Shown here: piece by piece, positions 8,616 to 16,494 of the stretch
How the letters are laid out: each line of letters begins with the position of its first letter
How positions within the stretch are numbered: position 1 is the stretch's first letter
Assembly: GCF_030814215.1 (NCBI RefSeq)
Contig: NZ_JAUSUT010000001.1
Span: forward strand, 4,774,001-4,838,000
Source: Amycolatopsis thermophila
GTDB taxonomy: Bacteria; Actinomycetota; Actinomycetes; Mycobacteriales; Pseudonocardiaceae
Length of the DNA stretch: 64,000 bases
Direction of reading: 5' to 3'
Made by a program: the position numbers and the translations under genes
Notes under the pieces: generated by a model
What the model was told of the DNA's origin: nothing
Databases searched by the model: none
The model's input: only the letters and a program-made list of their open reading frames with translations

Positions 8616-8645
8616 CCGTTTCCCCTGGCGGGCCAGGGGAAACGG
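8616..8645 (-). terminator. strong hairpin terminator of the MFS operon
   Basis: A perfect 13-bp stem (CCGTTTCCCCTGG / CCAGGGGAAACGG) with a 4-nt loop, 13 bp beyond the stop of the repeat protein at 8658. It separates that operon from the conservon start at 8431. Apart from this hairpin and the conservon promoter, the 226-bp gap shows nothing recognisable. Confidence 0.75.
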
Positions 8646-8657
8646 GCTGATCACACC

Positions 8658-9437
8658 TCAGGCGAGGTGCATGTCGAGACGGGTGCGCCCGTGCCCGGCC
8701 CGCACCGCCCGCCGGACCGGTGCGTAACTGGTAGCGACGACGGTGTAGGTGCCGGGATCCAGGTCGTGGAAAGCGTACCGGCCGTCGTCGCCGGCGTGCG
8801 TGCTGCGCACGACGTCGCCCGACTCGTCCAGCAGGCTCACCGTGATCCGCGGCCACGGCCGCGGCGCCTCGGGCACGTGGACCGAACCGCGGATGACCGC
8901 CGCGTCGGCGAGGTCGACGTCCTGACGCACCGCCGCGTCGGTCATGGTGACCGCGACGGCCGTCGGCCGGTATCCGGGTGCGTTCACGGCGAGCGTGTAG
9001 GACCCGGCGGGCAGCGCGCCGAAGGAGTACTCGCCGCTCTCCCCGGACAGGTACGAGCCGATCACCTCGCCCCGGAAGTCGGTCAGCGTCACCGTCGCGC
9101 CCATGACGGGCACGCCGGTGGAGTCGGCCCGCACCACGCCGCCGAGCCCGGTGGCGCCGGTCATCACCAGGTCCAGGCCGGCCGGCGCGTCCCCGACGGT
9201 CACCGTGGCCGCCTCGGGCCGGAACGCGGGCGCCGACGCGATCAGCACGTAGACACCGCGACCCGGCGCGGGCAGGCGGTAGGTGCCGTCGTCGCCGGTG
9301 GTGGCGCGGGCGACCTGCTGCCCGCTCGAATCGACGAGCGTGACGGCCACGCCGGGCAGCGCCGCGCCCGTCTCACCGCGCACGCGTCCGGCCACCTCGC
9401 CGCCGCGGGCCTGCCGCGGGATGGGCCCGCCGGTCAT
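8658..9437 (-). CDS. protein of three carboxypeptidase-regulatory-like beta-sandwich repeats
   Basis: 259 residues, ATG overlapping the stop of the MFS gene (ATGA). It has no signal peptide and no membrane segment. Three repeats of about 80 residues each start with a G-x-V strand, carry a DDGTYRL or ESGEYSF turn and end in GxYRP/AFRPEAATV-type strands, the pattern of carboxypeptidase-D regulatory-like (transthyretin-like) domains. These repeats resemble the three at the C-terminus of the adjacent MFS protein, so this gene probably arose from it by duplication or fission. Such domains usually work outside the cell; without an export signal this protein should stay inside with the transporter's C-terminus. 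Function unknown. Confidence 0.82.
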   Translation of the reverse strand: MTGGPIPRQARGGEVAGRVRGETGAALPGVAVTLVDSSGQQVARATTGDDGTYRLPAPGRGVYVLIASAPAFRPEAATVTVGDAPAGLDLVMTGATGLGGVVRADSTGVPVMGATVTLTDFRGEVIGSYLSGESGEYSFGALPAGSYTLAVNAPGYRPTAVAVTMTDAAVRQDVDLADAAVIRGSVHVPEAPRPWPRITVSLLDESGDVVRSTHAGDDGRYAFHDLDPGTYTVVATSYAPVRRAVRAGHGRTRLDMHLA

Positions 9438-12016
9438 GACCGCGCCTGCTCGGGCCGCCCGGACAGCAGGTCGACGTCGACGGTCGCCTGCTCGCCGCCG
9501 GCGAGGTCGACCTGCCGCACCGCGGGTTCGAACAAGCTCGTGACGACGGTGTAGTCGCCGGGCGCCAGCCCGGTCAGCTCGTAACCGCCGTGTTCGTCGG
9601 TGACGGTCTCCGCGGCGAGCTCGCCGGTGGCGTCGGACACCGTGATCCGCGCGCCGGGCACGGGCTGCCCCTCCGGGCCGGTCACCGTGCCGTGCAGCGC
9701 GCCCGCCGCCTGGACGAGCAGGTCGGCGACGGCGGGTTCGCTGCCCGACACCGCGACGGTGGCCGCCTCCGGGCGGTGGCCGTCGAGGTGCGCGGTCACG
9801 GTGATCTCCCCGGCGGGCAGGCCGGTGAGCTGGAACGCGCCGTCGTCGAGGGTGCGGGTCTGGCCGACGACCCGCCCGCTGCCGTCCGTGGCGACGACCG
9901 CGGTGTCGCCGATGCCCGTGCCGCCGGGGGAGCGGCGCACGATGCCGGTCACCGTGCCGCCGCCGGCGACCACGAAGTCGCGGACCGCGCCGGCGCCCTG
10001 GACGGTCACGGTGGCCGCCTCCGGGCGGAACCCGGTGGCGGTGACGATGAGCGTGTACGTCCCGGTGGACAGGCCGGACACGGCGTAGGTGCCGTCGGCG
10101 GCGGCCCGGGCGCGGCCGACCTGGTTGCCGTCGGGACCGGTCACGGTCACCACGCCGCCGGCGAGCGCGCTGCCGCCCGCGGTGCGCAGGCGCCCGGCGA
10201 TGCGGCCCGGGCCCGTGGTCACCGCGTCGTGCTCGCTGACGTCGACGATCTCGCCCGCGGCCGCGGCGAGTTCCGATCCCGCGGTTTCGTGCGCCTGGCC
10301 GGGCGCGGCCTTGCGCGCCGAGCCGGTGAACCACGACGCGAGCGCGGCGACGACGGACGCGATGATCGCGAACCAGAACGCGGCGGTCAGGCCGTCGGCG
10401 AACGGGCCGGAGATCAGCTGCGGGAAGAAGCTGCGGCCGGTGAGGTAGGTGGCCTGGTCCGGCGGCAGCGTGTGGAGCACACCACCGAGCAGCTGCTCGA
10501 TCGGGTTGTAGCCGAGGAACGCGGCGAACAGAACGCCGACCGGCGGCAGCGACGCGATCTGGCTGGCGTCCGCGGCCGGGACGCCGTGGGCGGCCAGGCC
10601 CTGCGCCATCGCGGTCGGCAGGTGGTCGGCCAGGCCCGCGATCATCAGGCTGAAGAAGAAGCCGATGGACAGCACCATCGCCGAGTTCTGGAACGTCGCG
10701 GTCATGCCCGCACCGGCGCCGCGCGCGTTGTTCGGCAGGCTGTTCATCACCTCGGCCCGGTTGGGCGAGGTGAACAGGCCCATGCCGAGGCCGTTGAGGA
10801 GCAGGATCGCGGCGAAGGCCCAGTAGTTGAAGTCGACCGGCAGAACCTCGAGCAGGACGAAGCTGACCGCGGTGACCAGCATGCCGCCGGTCGACAGCAG
10901 CCGCCCGCCGATGCGGTCGGAGATGATGCCGGAGACCGGCGCGGAGACGAGGAAGCCGATCGTCAGCGGCAGCATGTAGATGCCGGCCCACAACGGGGTC
11001 TTCTCGAAGCTGTAGCCGTGCTGCGGCAGCCAGATGCCCTGCAGCCAGATGATCAGGACGAACTGCAGGCCGCCGCGGCCGAGCGAGGCGAGCAGGTTGG
11101 CCAGGTTGCCGAAGGTGAATGCGCGGATCTTGAACAACCCGAGGTTGAACAGCGGGTTGGCCACCTTGGTCTCGATGATGCAGAAGACGATGAGCACGAC
11201 GACACCGCCGATGAGGCAGGACAGCACGAACGGGCTCGTCCAGCCCATCGTGTGCCCGCCGTAGGGCTGGATGCCGTAGGTGATGCCGACGAGCACGGCG
11301 ATGAGGCCGACCGCGAAGGTCAGGTTGCCCCACCAGTCCATCTTCGCGCGGTGCCGCTCGCTGGTGTCCTTGAGCTTGAGGTAGGCCCAGATCGTGCCGA
11401 ACACGCCGAAGGGCACGGAGACGAGGAAGACCAGCCGCCACTCGACCGGGCCGAGCAGGCCGCCGATCACCAGGCCGAGGAAGGAGCCCGCGATCGCCGC
11501 GACGCCGTTGATGCCCAGCGCCATGCCGCGCTGGTGCTTGGGGAAGGCGTCGGTGAGGATCGCGCTGGAGTTGGCCATCAGGAACGCGCCGCCGATGCCC
11601 TGCACGATGCGCCAGACGATCATCCAGATCGCCGCCGTGCTCCCGCTCATCCAGGTGACCGCGAGGAAGATCGACGAAACGGCGAAGACGGCGAATCCCA
11701 GGTTGTACATCCGGACACGTCCGTACATATCGCCCAGACGTCCGAAACCGACCACGAGCACGGCGGTGACGACGAGGAAGCCCATCATCATCCACAGCAG
11801 GTAGCTGGTGTTCGACGGCTCCAGCGGGTTGATGTCGATCCCGCGGAAGATGTCGGGCAGCGCGATGAGCACGATCGAGGAGTTGATCGTGGCCATGAGC
11901 ATGCCGAGCGTGGTGTTCGACAGCGCGATCCACTTGTACCGGGGCCCGAGCTCGCCGGATGGGCGCCGGTGTGAACCGGGGGCCGGGAGAGTCTGCGAGG
12001 CAGACTGCACTTCCAT
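9434..12016 (-). CDS. 14-TM MFS (DHA2/EmrB-type) transporter fused to three beta-sandwich repeats
   Basis: 860 residues from the ATG at 12016, preceded by TTGGAGTG. Residues 1 to about 565 are a drug:H+ antiporter of the DHA2 type: NTTLGMLMATINSSIVLIALP in helix 1, the motif-A stretch GRLGDMYGRVRM, and about 14 helices. After a linker, residues 600-860 hold three carboxypeptidase-regulatory-like repeats, each with a GF/HRPEAATV signature. With an even number of helices the C-terminus should be cytosolic, an odd place for this fold. It is coupled to the next gene, which carries three more repeats. A predicted export pump for hydrophobic compounds; the substrate is unknown. Confidence 0.88.
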   Translation of the reverse strand: MEVQSASQTLPAPGSHRRPSGELGPRYKWIALSNTTLGMLMATINSSIVLIALPDIFRGIDINPLEPSNTSYLLWMMMGFLVVTAVLVVGFGRLGDMYGRVRMYNLGFAVFAVSSIFLAVTWMSGSTAAIWMIVWRIVQGIGGAFLMANSSAILTDAFPKHQRGMALGINGVAAIAGSFLGLVIGGLLGPVEWRLVFLVSVPFGVFGTIWAYLKLKDTSERHRAKMDWWGNLTFAVGLIAVLVGITYGIQPYGGHTMGWTSPFVLSCLIGGVVVLIVFCIIETKVANPLFNLGLFKIRAFTFGNLANLLASLGRGGLQFVLIIWLQGIWLPQHGYSFEKTPLWAGIYMLPLTIGFLVSAPVSGIISDRIGGRLLSTGGMLVTAVSFVLLEVLPVDFNYWAFAAILLLNGLGMGLFTSPNRAEVMNSLPNNARGAGAGMTATFQNSAMVLSIGFFFSLMIAGLADHLPTAMAQGLAAHGVPAADASQIASLPPVGVLFAAFLGYNPIEQLLGGVLHTLPPDQATYLTGRSFFPQLISGPFADGLTAAFWFAIIASVVAALASWFTGSARKAAPGQAHETAGSELAAAAGEIVDVSEHDAVTTGPGRIAGRLRTAGGSALAGGVVTVTGPDGNQVGRARAAADGTYAVSGLSTGTYTLIVTATGFRPEAATVTVQGAGAVRDFVVAGGGTVTGIVRRSPGGTGIGDTAVVATDGSGRVVGQTRTLDDGAFQLTGLPAGEITVTAHLDGHRPEAATVAVSGSEPAVADLLVQAAGALHGTVTGPEGQPVPGARITVSDATGELAAETVTDEHGGYELTGLAPGDYTVVTSLFEPAVRQVDLAGGEQATVDVDLLSGRPEQARS

Positions 12017-12243
12017 CACTCCAACCAGGGAAGTTCGTCGCCGTTGACCGGTGCGGAAAATTAGTTGACCTATGCTAACTGATTTCCACCGGAACGGGTG
12101 ACCCGGCTCGCAGAATGGGAGTGCGTGATCCGGATCGCACCCGTCCGGAGCATTCGGCGGAAATGCCGCCAGGGCGCGTGAAAGCGACATTTTGCCTGTC
12201 CGTCTCCGGGTCGCCGCGGACCTCCCGGCCTGCGGAAGCGCCG

Positions 12244-12281
12244 TTGACAACCCGGGATCGATATCAGTAGACCTGATACCT
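12244..12281 (+). promoter_or_regulatory. leaderless promoter with overlapping inverted-repeat operator
   Basis: A TTGACA -35 box (12244-12249) is followed after 18 bp by a TAGACC -10 box (12268-12273), which would start the transcript at or next to the ATG at 12282, giving a leaderless mRNA. A perfect inverted repeat TATCAG-N5-CTGATA (12262-12278) covers the -10 box, as expected for a repressor site. Further left, 12063-12080 holds a weaker AGTT-N10-AACT pair in the MFS upstream region. The regulator is not identified; no regulator gene is adjacent. Confidence 0.6.
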
Positions 12282-13145
12282 ATGGATCCCACGCAGCTCG
12301 AGGCGATCGACGTGCACGTCCACGTCGAGACCGACGCCCACGGGCACCTGTCCCTGCCGGACGACTTCGTCGAGGCCTCCTCCGCCTACTTCGGCGCCGA
12401 GGAGAGGCTGCCCACGATCGACGAGATCGCGCGGTACTACCGCGAGCGGCGGATCGGGGCGGTCCTGTTCACCGTCGACATCGAGGCGTTCACCGGGCAC
12501 CCCGCGCTGTCCAACGAGGAGATCGCCGAGGCCGCGGCCAGGCACCCGGACGTGCTGCTGCCGTTCGCGAGCATCGACCCGGCCAAGGGCAGGGCCGGCG
12601 CGCGGCGGCTGGAGCGGCTGATCACCGACCACGGGGTGCGCGGGCTGAAGTTCCACCCGAGCCTGCAGAACTTCGCGCCCAACGACCGCAGCGCGTACCC
12701 GCTGCTGGAGATCGCGCAGGAGCACGGCCTGCCCGCGCTGTTCCACACCGGACAGACCGGCATCGGTGCGAACATGCGCGGCGGCGGGGGCGTGCGGCTG
12801 GGCCTGTCCGACCCCATGCTGCTGGACGAGGTCGCGATCGACTTCCCGGACCTGACGATCATCATGGCCCACCCGTCGTTCCCGTGGCAGGACGAGGCGC
12901 TGGCGGTGGCGACGCACAAGCCGAACGTCCACATCGACCTGTCCGGCTGGTCGCCCAAGTACTTCCCGCCGCAGCTCGTGCGCTACGCCAACAGCCTGCT
13001 GCAGGACAAGGTGCTGTTCGGTTCCGACTACCCGCTCATCACGCCCGACCGGTGGATGGCCGACTTCGCCGAGCTCGACATCAAGGAGCACGTGCGGCCG
13101 AAGATCCTCAAGGACAACGCGGTCCGCGTGCTCAACCTGGCCTGA
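12282..13145 (+). CDS. amidohydrolase family 2 metal-dependent hydrolase/decarboxylase
   Basis: 287 residues. The start at the ATG at 12282 matches the leaderless promoter; an upstream in-frame ATG at 12192 would add 30 unrelated residues. It is an ACMSD/amidohydrolase-2 TIM barrel: metal-binding DVHVHVE near the N-terminus, GLKFHPSLQ, the metal His in ALFHTGQTG, MAHPS, and the catalytic Asp in LFGSDYPL near residue 250. This family hydrolyses or decarboxylates ring-cleavage and aromatic acid products such as 2-amino-3-carboxymuconate semialdehyde or gamma-resorcylate. The CoA ligase gene follows 29 bp later, so the two probably act on one aromatic or alicyclic acid. Confidence 0.85.
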   Translation: MDPTQLEAIDVHVHVETDAHGHLSLPDDFVEASSAYFGAEERLPTIDEIARYYRERRIGAVLFTVDIEAFTGHPALSNEEIAEAAARHPDVLLPFASIDPAKGRAGARRLERLITDHGVRGLKFHPSLQNFAPNDRSAYPLLEIAQEHGLPALFHTGQTGIGANMRGGGGVRLGLSDPMLLDEVAIDFPDLTIIMAHPSFPWQDEALAVATHKPNVHIDLSGWSPKYFPPQLVRYANSLLQDKVLFGSDYPLITPDRWMADFAELDIKEHVRPKILKDNAVRVLNLA

Positions 13146-13174
13146 GGTTTCCGCCGGCTCGACGAGGAGTCAGG

Positions 13175-14707
13175 ATGATCTACCGCAGCCCGTTGCCCGA
13201 CGTGGAGATCCCGGACGTCACGCTCACCGAGTACGTGATCGGCGGCGCGGCTCGCTTCGGGGACGCGCCCGCCGTGGTGGACGGCGTGACCGGCGAGACG
13301 CTCACCTACGCCGGGTTGCGGTCCCAGGTCGGGTCCGCGGCCGCGGGGCTCGCCGCGCACGGCGTCGGGCCGGGCGACGTCGTCGCACTGATGAGCCACA
13401 ACCAGCCGCGGTTCGTCGTCGCCCTGCACGCGGCGATCGCGGCCGGTGCGGCGGTCACCCCGATCAACCCGGCGTTCACCGTGGGGGAGATCGAGAAGCA
13501 GCTGCGCCTGTCGAAGGCCCGGATGCTGATCGCCGCGGAACCGGTGGCGGACAAGGCGCTCGCGGCCGCCGGCGGGGCGGAGGTGGTCGTGCTGGGCGAG
13601 CACGACGGTGCGCTCCCGTTCGACGCGCTGCTCACCCGTGGGACGGCGCCGCGGCTCGGCCTCGACCCGGCGACCGCGGTGGCGGTGCTGCCGTTCTCCA
13701 GCGGCACCACGGGGACGCCGAAGGGCGTGCGGCTGACACACCGCAACCTCGTCGCCAACCTGGCCCAGACCCGCGCCGGGTGGCGGATCGGGCCGGACGA
13801 CGTGCAGGCCGCCGTGCTGCCGTTCTTCCACATCTACGGGTTCACGATCATCCTCAACTCGGGTCTGCTGGGCGGGGCGAAGGTGGTGACGCTGCCGCGC
13901 TTCGAGCTCGACGGGTACCTGCGGGCGCTCGCCGCGCACCGGGTCACCCGCGCCTACTTCGCGCCACCGATGGTGCTCGCGCTGGCGACCGCGCCCGAGG
14001 TGTCCGGCCACGACCTGTCCAGCCTGCGGTTCGCGCTGTGCGGGGCCGCGCCGCTGGACGTGGAGGTCACCGAGCGCGCGCAGCGCCGGCTGGGGTGCCT
14101 GATCCGGCAGGGCTACGGCATGACCGAAGCCAGCCCGGGCACGCACCAGGTGTTCGACGACGAGTTCGCGTCGACACCGCCGGGCAGCGTCGGCCGGTTG
14201 TCGCCGAACACGCTGGCGCGGGTGGTCTCACCCGGCACGGACACCGACGTCGCGCCGGGCGAGACGGGTGAGCTGCTGGTCCGCGGGCCGCAGGTGATGG
14301 CCGGCTACCTCGACGACCCCGGCGCCACGGCGGCGACCGTGGTGGACGGCTGGCTGCACACCGGCGACCTGGTCCGCGTCGACTCCGACGGGGTGTTCTG
14401 GATCGTGGACCGGCTCAAGGAGCTCATCAAGTACAAGGGCTACCAGGTGGCGCCGGCCGAGCTGGAAGCCGTGCTGCTGACCCATCCCGCGGTGCTGGAC
14501 GCCGCCGTGGTGGGGGTGCCGCACCCGGAGGGCGGGGAAGCGCCGAAGGCGTTCGTCGTCGCGTCCGCGCCGGTCACCGGGGCGGAGCTGATGGCGTTCG
14601 TGGCCGCGCGGGTGGCGCCGTACAAGAAGGTGCGCGAGGTCGAGTTCGTCGAGCGGATCCCGAAGTCGCCGACGGGCAAGATCCTGCGCCGGCTGCTCAA
14701 GGGGTGA
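13175..14707 (+). CDS. AMP-dependent CoA ligase, 4-coumarate:CoA ligase-like
   Basis: 510 residues, ATG with GAGGAG upstream. The adenylation P-loop SSGTTGTPKGV is at about residue 175; YGMTEASPG, GELLVRGPQVMAGYL, HTGDLVRVD and the C-terminal PKSPTGKILRR lysine motif are all intact, so it should form an acyl-AMP and then a CoA thioester. The N-terminus (IYRSPLPDVEIPDVTL) is typical of plant-type 4-coumarate:CoA ligases, which act on cinnamic-type acids, though related enzymes use fatty or benzoic acids. It is co-transcribed with the amidohydrolase. No enoyl-CoA hydratase/aldolase follows, so a complete feruloyl-CoA route is not present here. Confidence 0.87.
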   Translation: MIYRSPLPDVEIPDVTLTEYVIGGAARFGDAPAVVDGVTGETLTYAGLRSQVGSAAAGLAAHGVGPGDVVALMSHNQPRFVVALHAAIAAGAAVTPINPAFTVGEIEKQLRLSKARMLIAAEPVADKALAAAGGAEVVVLGEHDGALPFDALLTRGTAPRLGLDPATAVAVLPFSSGTTGTPKGVRLTHRNLVANLAQTRAGWRIGPDDVQAAVLPFFHIYGFTIILNSGLLGGAKVVTLPRFELDGYLRALAAHRVTRAYFAPPMVLALATAPEVSGHDLSSLRFALCGAAPLDVEVTERAQRRLGCLIRQGYGMTEASPGTHQVFDDEFASTPPGSVGRLSPNTLARVVSPGTDTDVAPGETGELLVRGPQVMAGYLDDPGATAATVVDGWLHTGDLVRVDSDGVFWIVDRLKELIKYKGYQVAPAELEAVLLTHPAVLDAAVVGVPHPEGGEAPKAFVVASAPVTGAELMAFVAARVAPYKKVREVEFVERIPKSPTGKILRRLLKG

Positions 14708-15173
14708 CCGTGGCCCGCAGGATGTCGCGGGTCAGCTCGAGCTGACCGTGGTGCTGGGCCAGCTCCTCGAAGACGTGCACGAGGGCCGCGCCCTGCCGCC
14801 GTCCGACCGGGGTGGCGGCGTACTTGTCCGGCACCGGGCCGCGGGGCGGGGCGTCGAAGTCGGCCGTCCCGGTGTCGCGGCGCAGCTGCTCCCTGGCCTG
14901 GGCGAGGCGTTCCAGGAGCGGCGCGACCGGCCCGGATGCCGTGAACTCGGCCTCCCGGTCGCGGTGGACGGTGCGGCCGGCGACGACCTGCCCGGCCCAG
15001 GCCGCGATCACGCCGAGGCAGTGGTTGACGATCGCATAGGGCGTGTTCGCGCCCGGCAGGCCGGGTCGCGTGTTGGCGAGGTCGTCGCCGAGCTCGGTCA
15101 GGATGGCCGCCATCCCGTCGAGCGCGCGGTCGGTGAAGAACAGGAAGCTCTCGTCGTCCAGCATGATCGTCAT
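14697..15173 (-). CDS. DinB/DUF664-type small protein
   Basis: 158 residues, four-helix DinB-like fold. The signature includes a His in AIVNHCLGVIAAWAG and a C-terminal EELAQHHGQLELTRDIL, the His-containing triad region that often binds a metal ion in this superfamily (which includes mycothiol-dependent enzymes). It overlaps the 3' end of the CoA ligase gene by 11 bp, tail to tail. The substrate is unknown; a thiol-transfer or detoxification role is only a family-based guess. Confidence 0.82.
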   Translation of the reverse strand: MTIMLDDESFLFFTDRALDGMAAILTELGDDLANTRPGLPGANTPYAIVNHCLGVIAAWAGQVVAGRTVHRDREAEFTASGPVAPLLERLAQAREQLRRDTGTADFDAPPRGPVPDKYAATPVGRRQGAALVHVFEELAQHHGQLELTRDILRATVTP

Positions 15174-15558
15174 TGTCCCGGAAACGGCGGTCCCCGCCGG
15201 GCGGCGGGGTCTGCCCGGTTTCGGTTCGACCGCTCGGCGAACGCGAGCCCTGTCCGGGAGGACGGTGATCGGGCCTGGTGGCCGACGTCCTCGCCGATCA
15301 GGCCAGGATCGCGGCGTTCATCGGCGGTGGCGGTTGTGTTGCTGCTGGGGGCGATCGGGATTGGTGGGAGTGATCGGGCCTGCTGGAGGTGACCGGGCCG
15401 TTGAACGGGGCTGGTTCGCCGTGGACGAGCCTCGTGCAGGGCGTGGTGTTCGTCATTGCGTCGACGCTGGTGGCCTTCGGGGGTGGCGAGGTCCCTTCCT
15501 GGCTTCATAGCTGGCGGGTCGATGGTTACGGTCGCCGTGCCATGAGTGCCCGTGCCAT

Positions 15559-15867
15559 GAACGGACCGTTCAAGGGCCGACCGTTGCCCCGACGACGCTC
15601 GCCACTGCATGAATGGTCCGTTCATGGCCCTACCGTTGGCGCAACGACGTTCGCCACGGCTTGGATGGTCCGTTCGTGGGCGCACCGTTGGCCCGACGAC
15701 GCTCGCCACTGCACGAATGGTCCGTTCATGGACCGGCCGTTGGCCCGTTGGTGCTGGCCGCTGCGTGAGCGGTCCGTTCGTGCCCCCGCCGCTGGCCCAT
15801 CGGGGCTCGCCGCCACGTGAACGGTCCGTTCGCGCCCGCCGCTGCCCACGGCACGAACGGTCCGTTC
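15559..15867. repeat. tandem array with exact 52-bp period and palindromic core
   Basis: Seven copies of a unit whose start is the near-perfect palindrome GAACGGTCCGTTC or a variant. Core starts are at 15559, 15611, 15663, 15715, 15767, 15819 and 15855: five steps of exactly 52 bp, then 36. The rest of the unit (ACCGTTGGCCCGACGACGCT-like) is less conserved. Since 52 is not a multiple of 3, reading frames rotate and the ORFs through it (motifs such as NGPF, ERSVRA) are probably not coding. It lies in the 1.3-kb gap between two divergent genes. Confidence 0.85.
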
Positions 15868-15879
15868 GCACCCGACGCA

Positions 15880-16400
15880 ACCAGGCGGCCCTCCGCACAC
15901 CGAACCAAGCCCAGTCGGCCCGCCCACCGAAGCCGGCCCGCCTCGGGAAGAACCATCCCGAGCGGCCCCCCAAACGAGCCCACCTCAAGCGGGCCCGCCT
16001 GACGCTGGTCCACCGAAGCCGCCCACCCCAAGCCGGCCCACCTCAAGCAGGCTCACCGGAGCCAGCCCGCCCCGAGTGGTACCACCCCGCGCAGCACCCA
16101 AGCCGGCCCACCCCGCGCAGGTCCACTCCGAGCGACCCCCCGAGCCAGCCCACCTCGGGCCGGTCCACCTCAAGCGGGCCTTCCAAGCTGGCCCACCCCA
16201 CGCCGCCCCACCTCAAGCGGGCTCACCCGACGTGGGCCACCGAACCCGGCCCACTCCGAGCGGTCCCTGAGCCGGCTACCTCAAGCGGGCCCGACCGGCA
16301 CCAAGCCGGCCCACCCCAAGCCGACCCACCTCCAGCGGGCCCGCCCCACAGCAGAACCACCCCGCCGAACCACAACCACCACACCAGAACCACCCCGAAC
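15880..16400. repeat. C/A-rich degenerate repeat region
   Basis: A strongly strand-biased stretch (plus strand rich in C and A, poor in T) built from many loose copies of a short motif close to CCACCTCAAGCGGGCC, seen for example near 15980, 16037, 16166, 16205, 16279 and 16325. It follows the 52-bp palindromic array directly, while the left flank of that array (about 15320-15540) is G/T-rich. No convincing gene is present, though long open frames cross it because stop codons are rare in such sequence. Confidence 0.6.
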
Positions 16401-16461
16401 AACACGCCCGCCTTTCACCAGATGAAAACGCGCCTCGTCCCGCCCTCCGGCACTGGCGACA

Positions 16462-16471
16462 GTGTGCACAC
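16462..16471. promoter_or_regulatory. candidate operator palindrome upstream of the Rieske oxygenase operon
   Basis: Perfect 10-bp palindrome GTGTGCACAC, 24 bp before the ATG at 16495 and next to an AGAGGAG ribosome site. Its place fits a repressor or activator site of the operon; the IclR gene at the operon's end is the natural candidate. This is position-based inference. Confidence 0.35.
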
Positions 16472-16494
16472 CATCTACACCAGAGGAGTTGCGG

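Noticed and set aside
9590-11974. 794-residue plus-strand ORF over the MFS gene
   Set aside because: The opposite strand encodes a clear 14-helix transporter; this frame has only biased residues.
12063-12080. MarR-type operator upstream of the MFS gene
   Set aside because: Only 4-bp arms are perfect and no MarR gene is adjacent; too weak to call a separate site.
15559-15867. CRISPR array
   Set aside because: The parts between the 13-bp cores are similar to each other, not unique spacers, and no cas genes are near.
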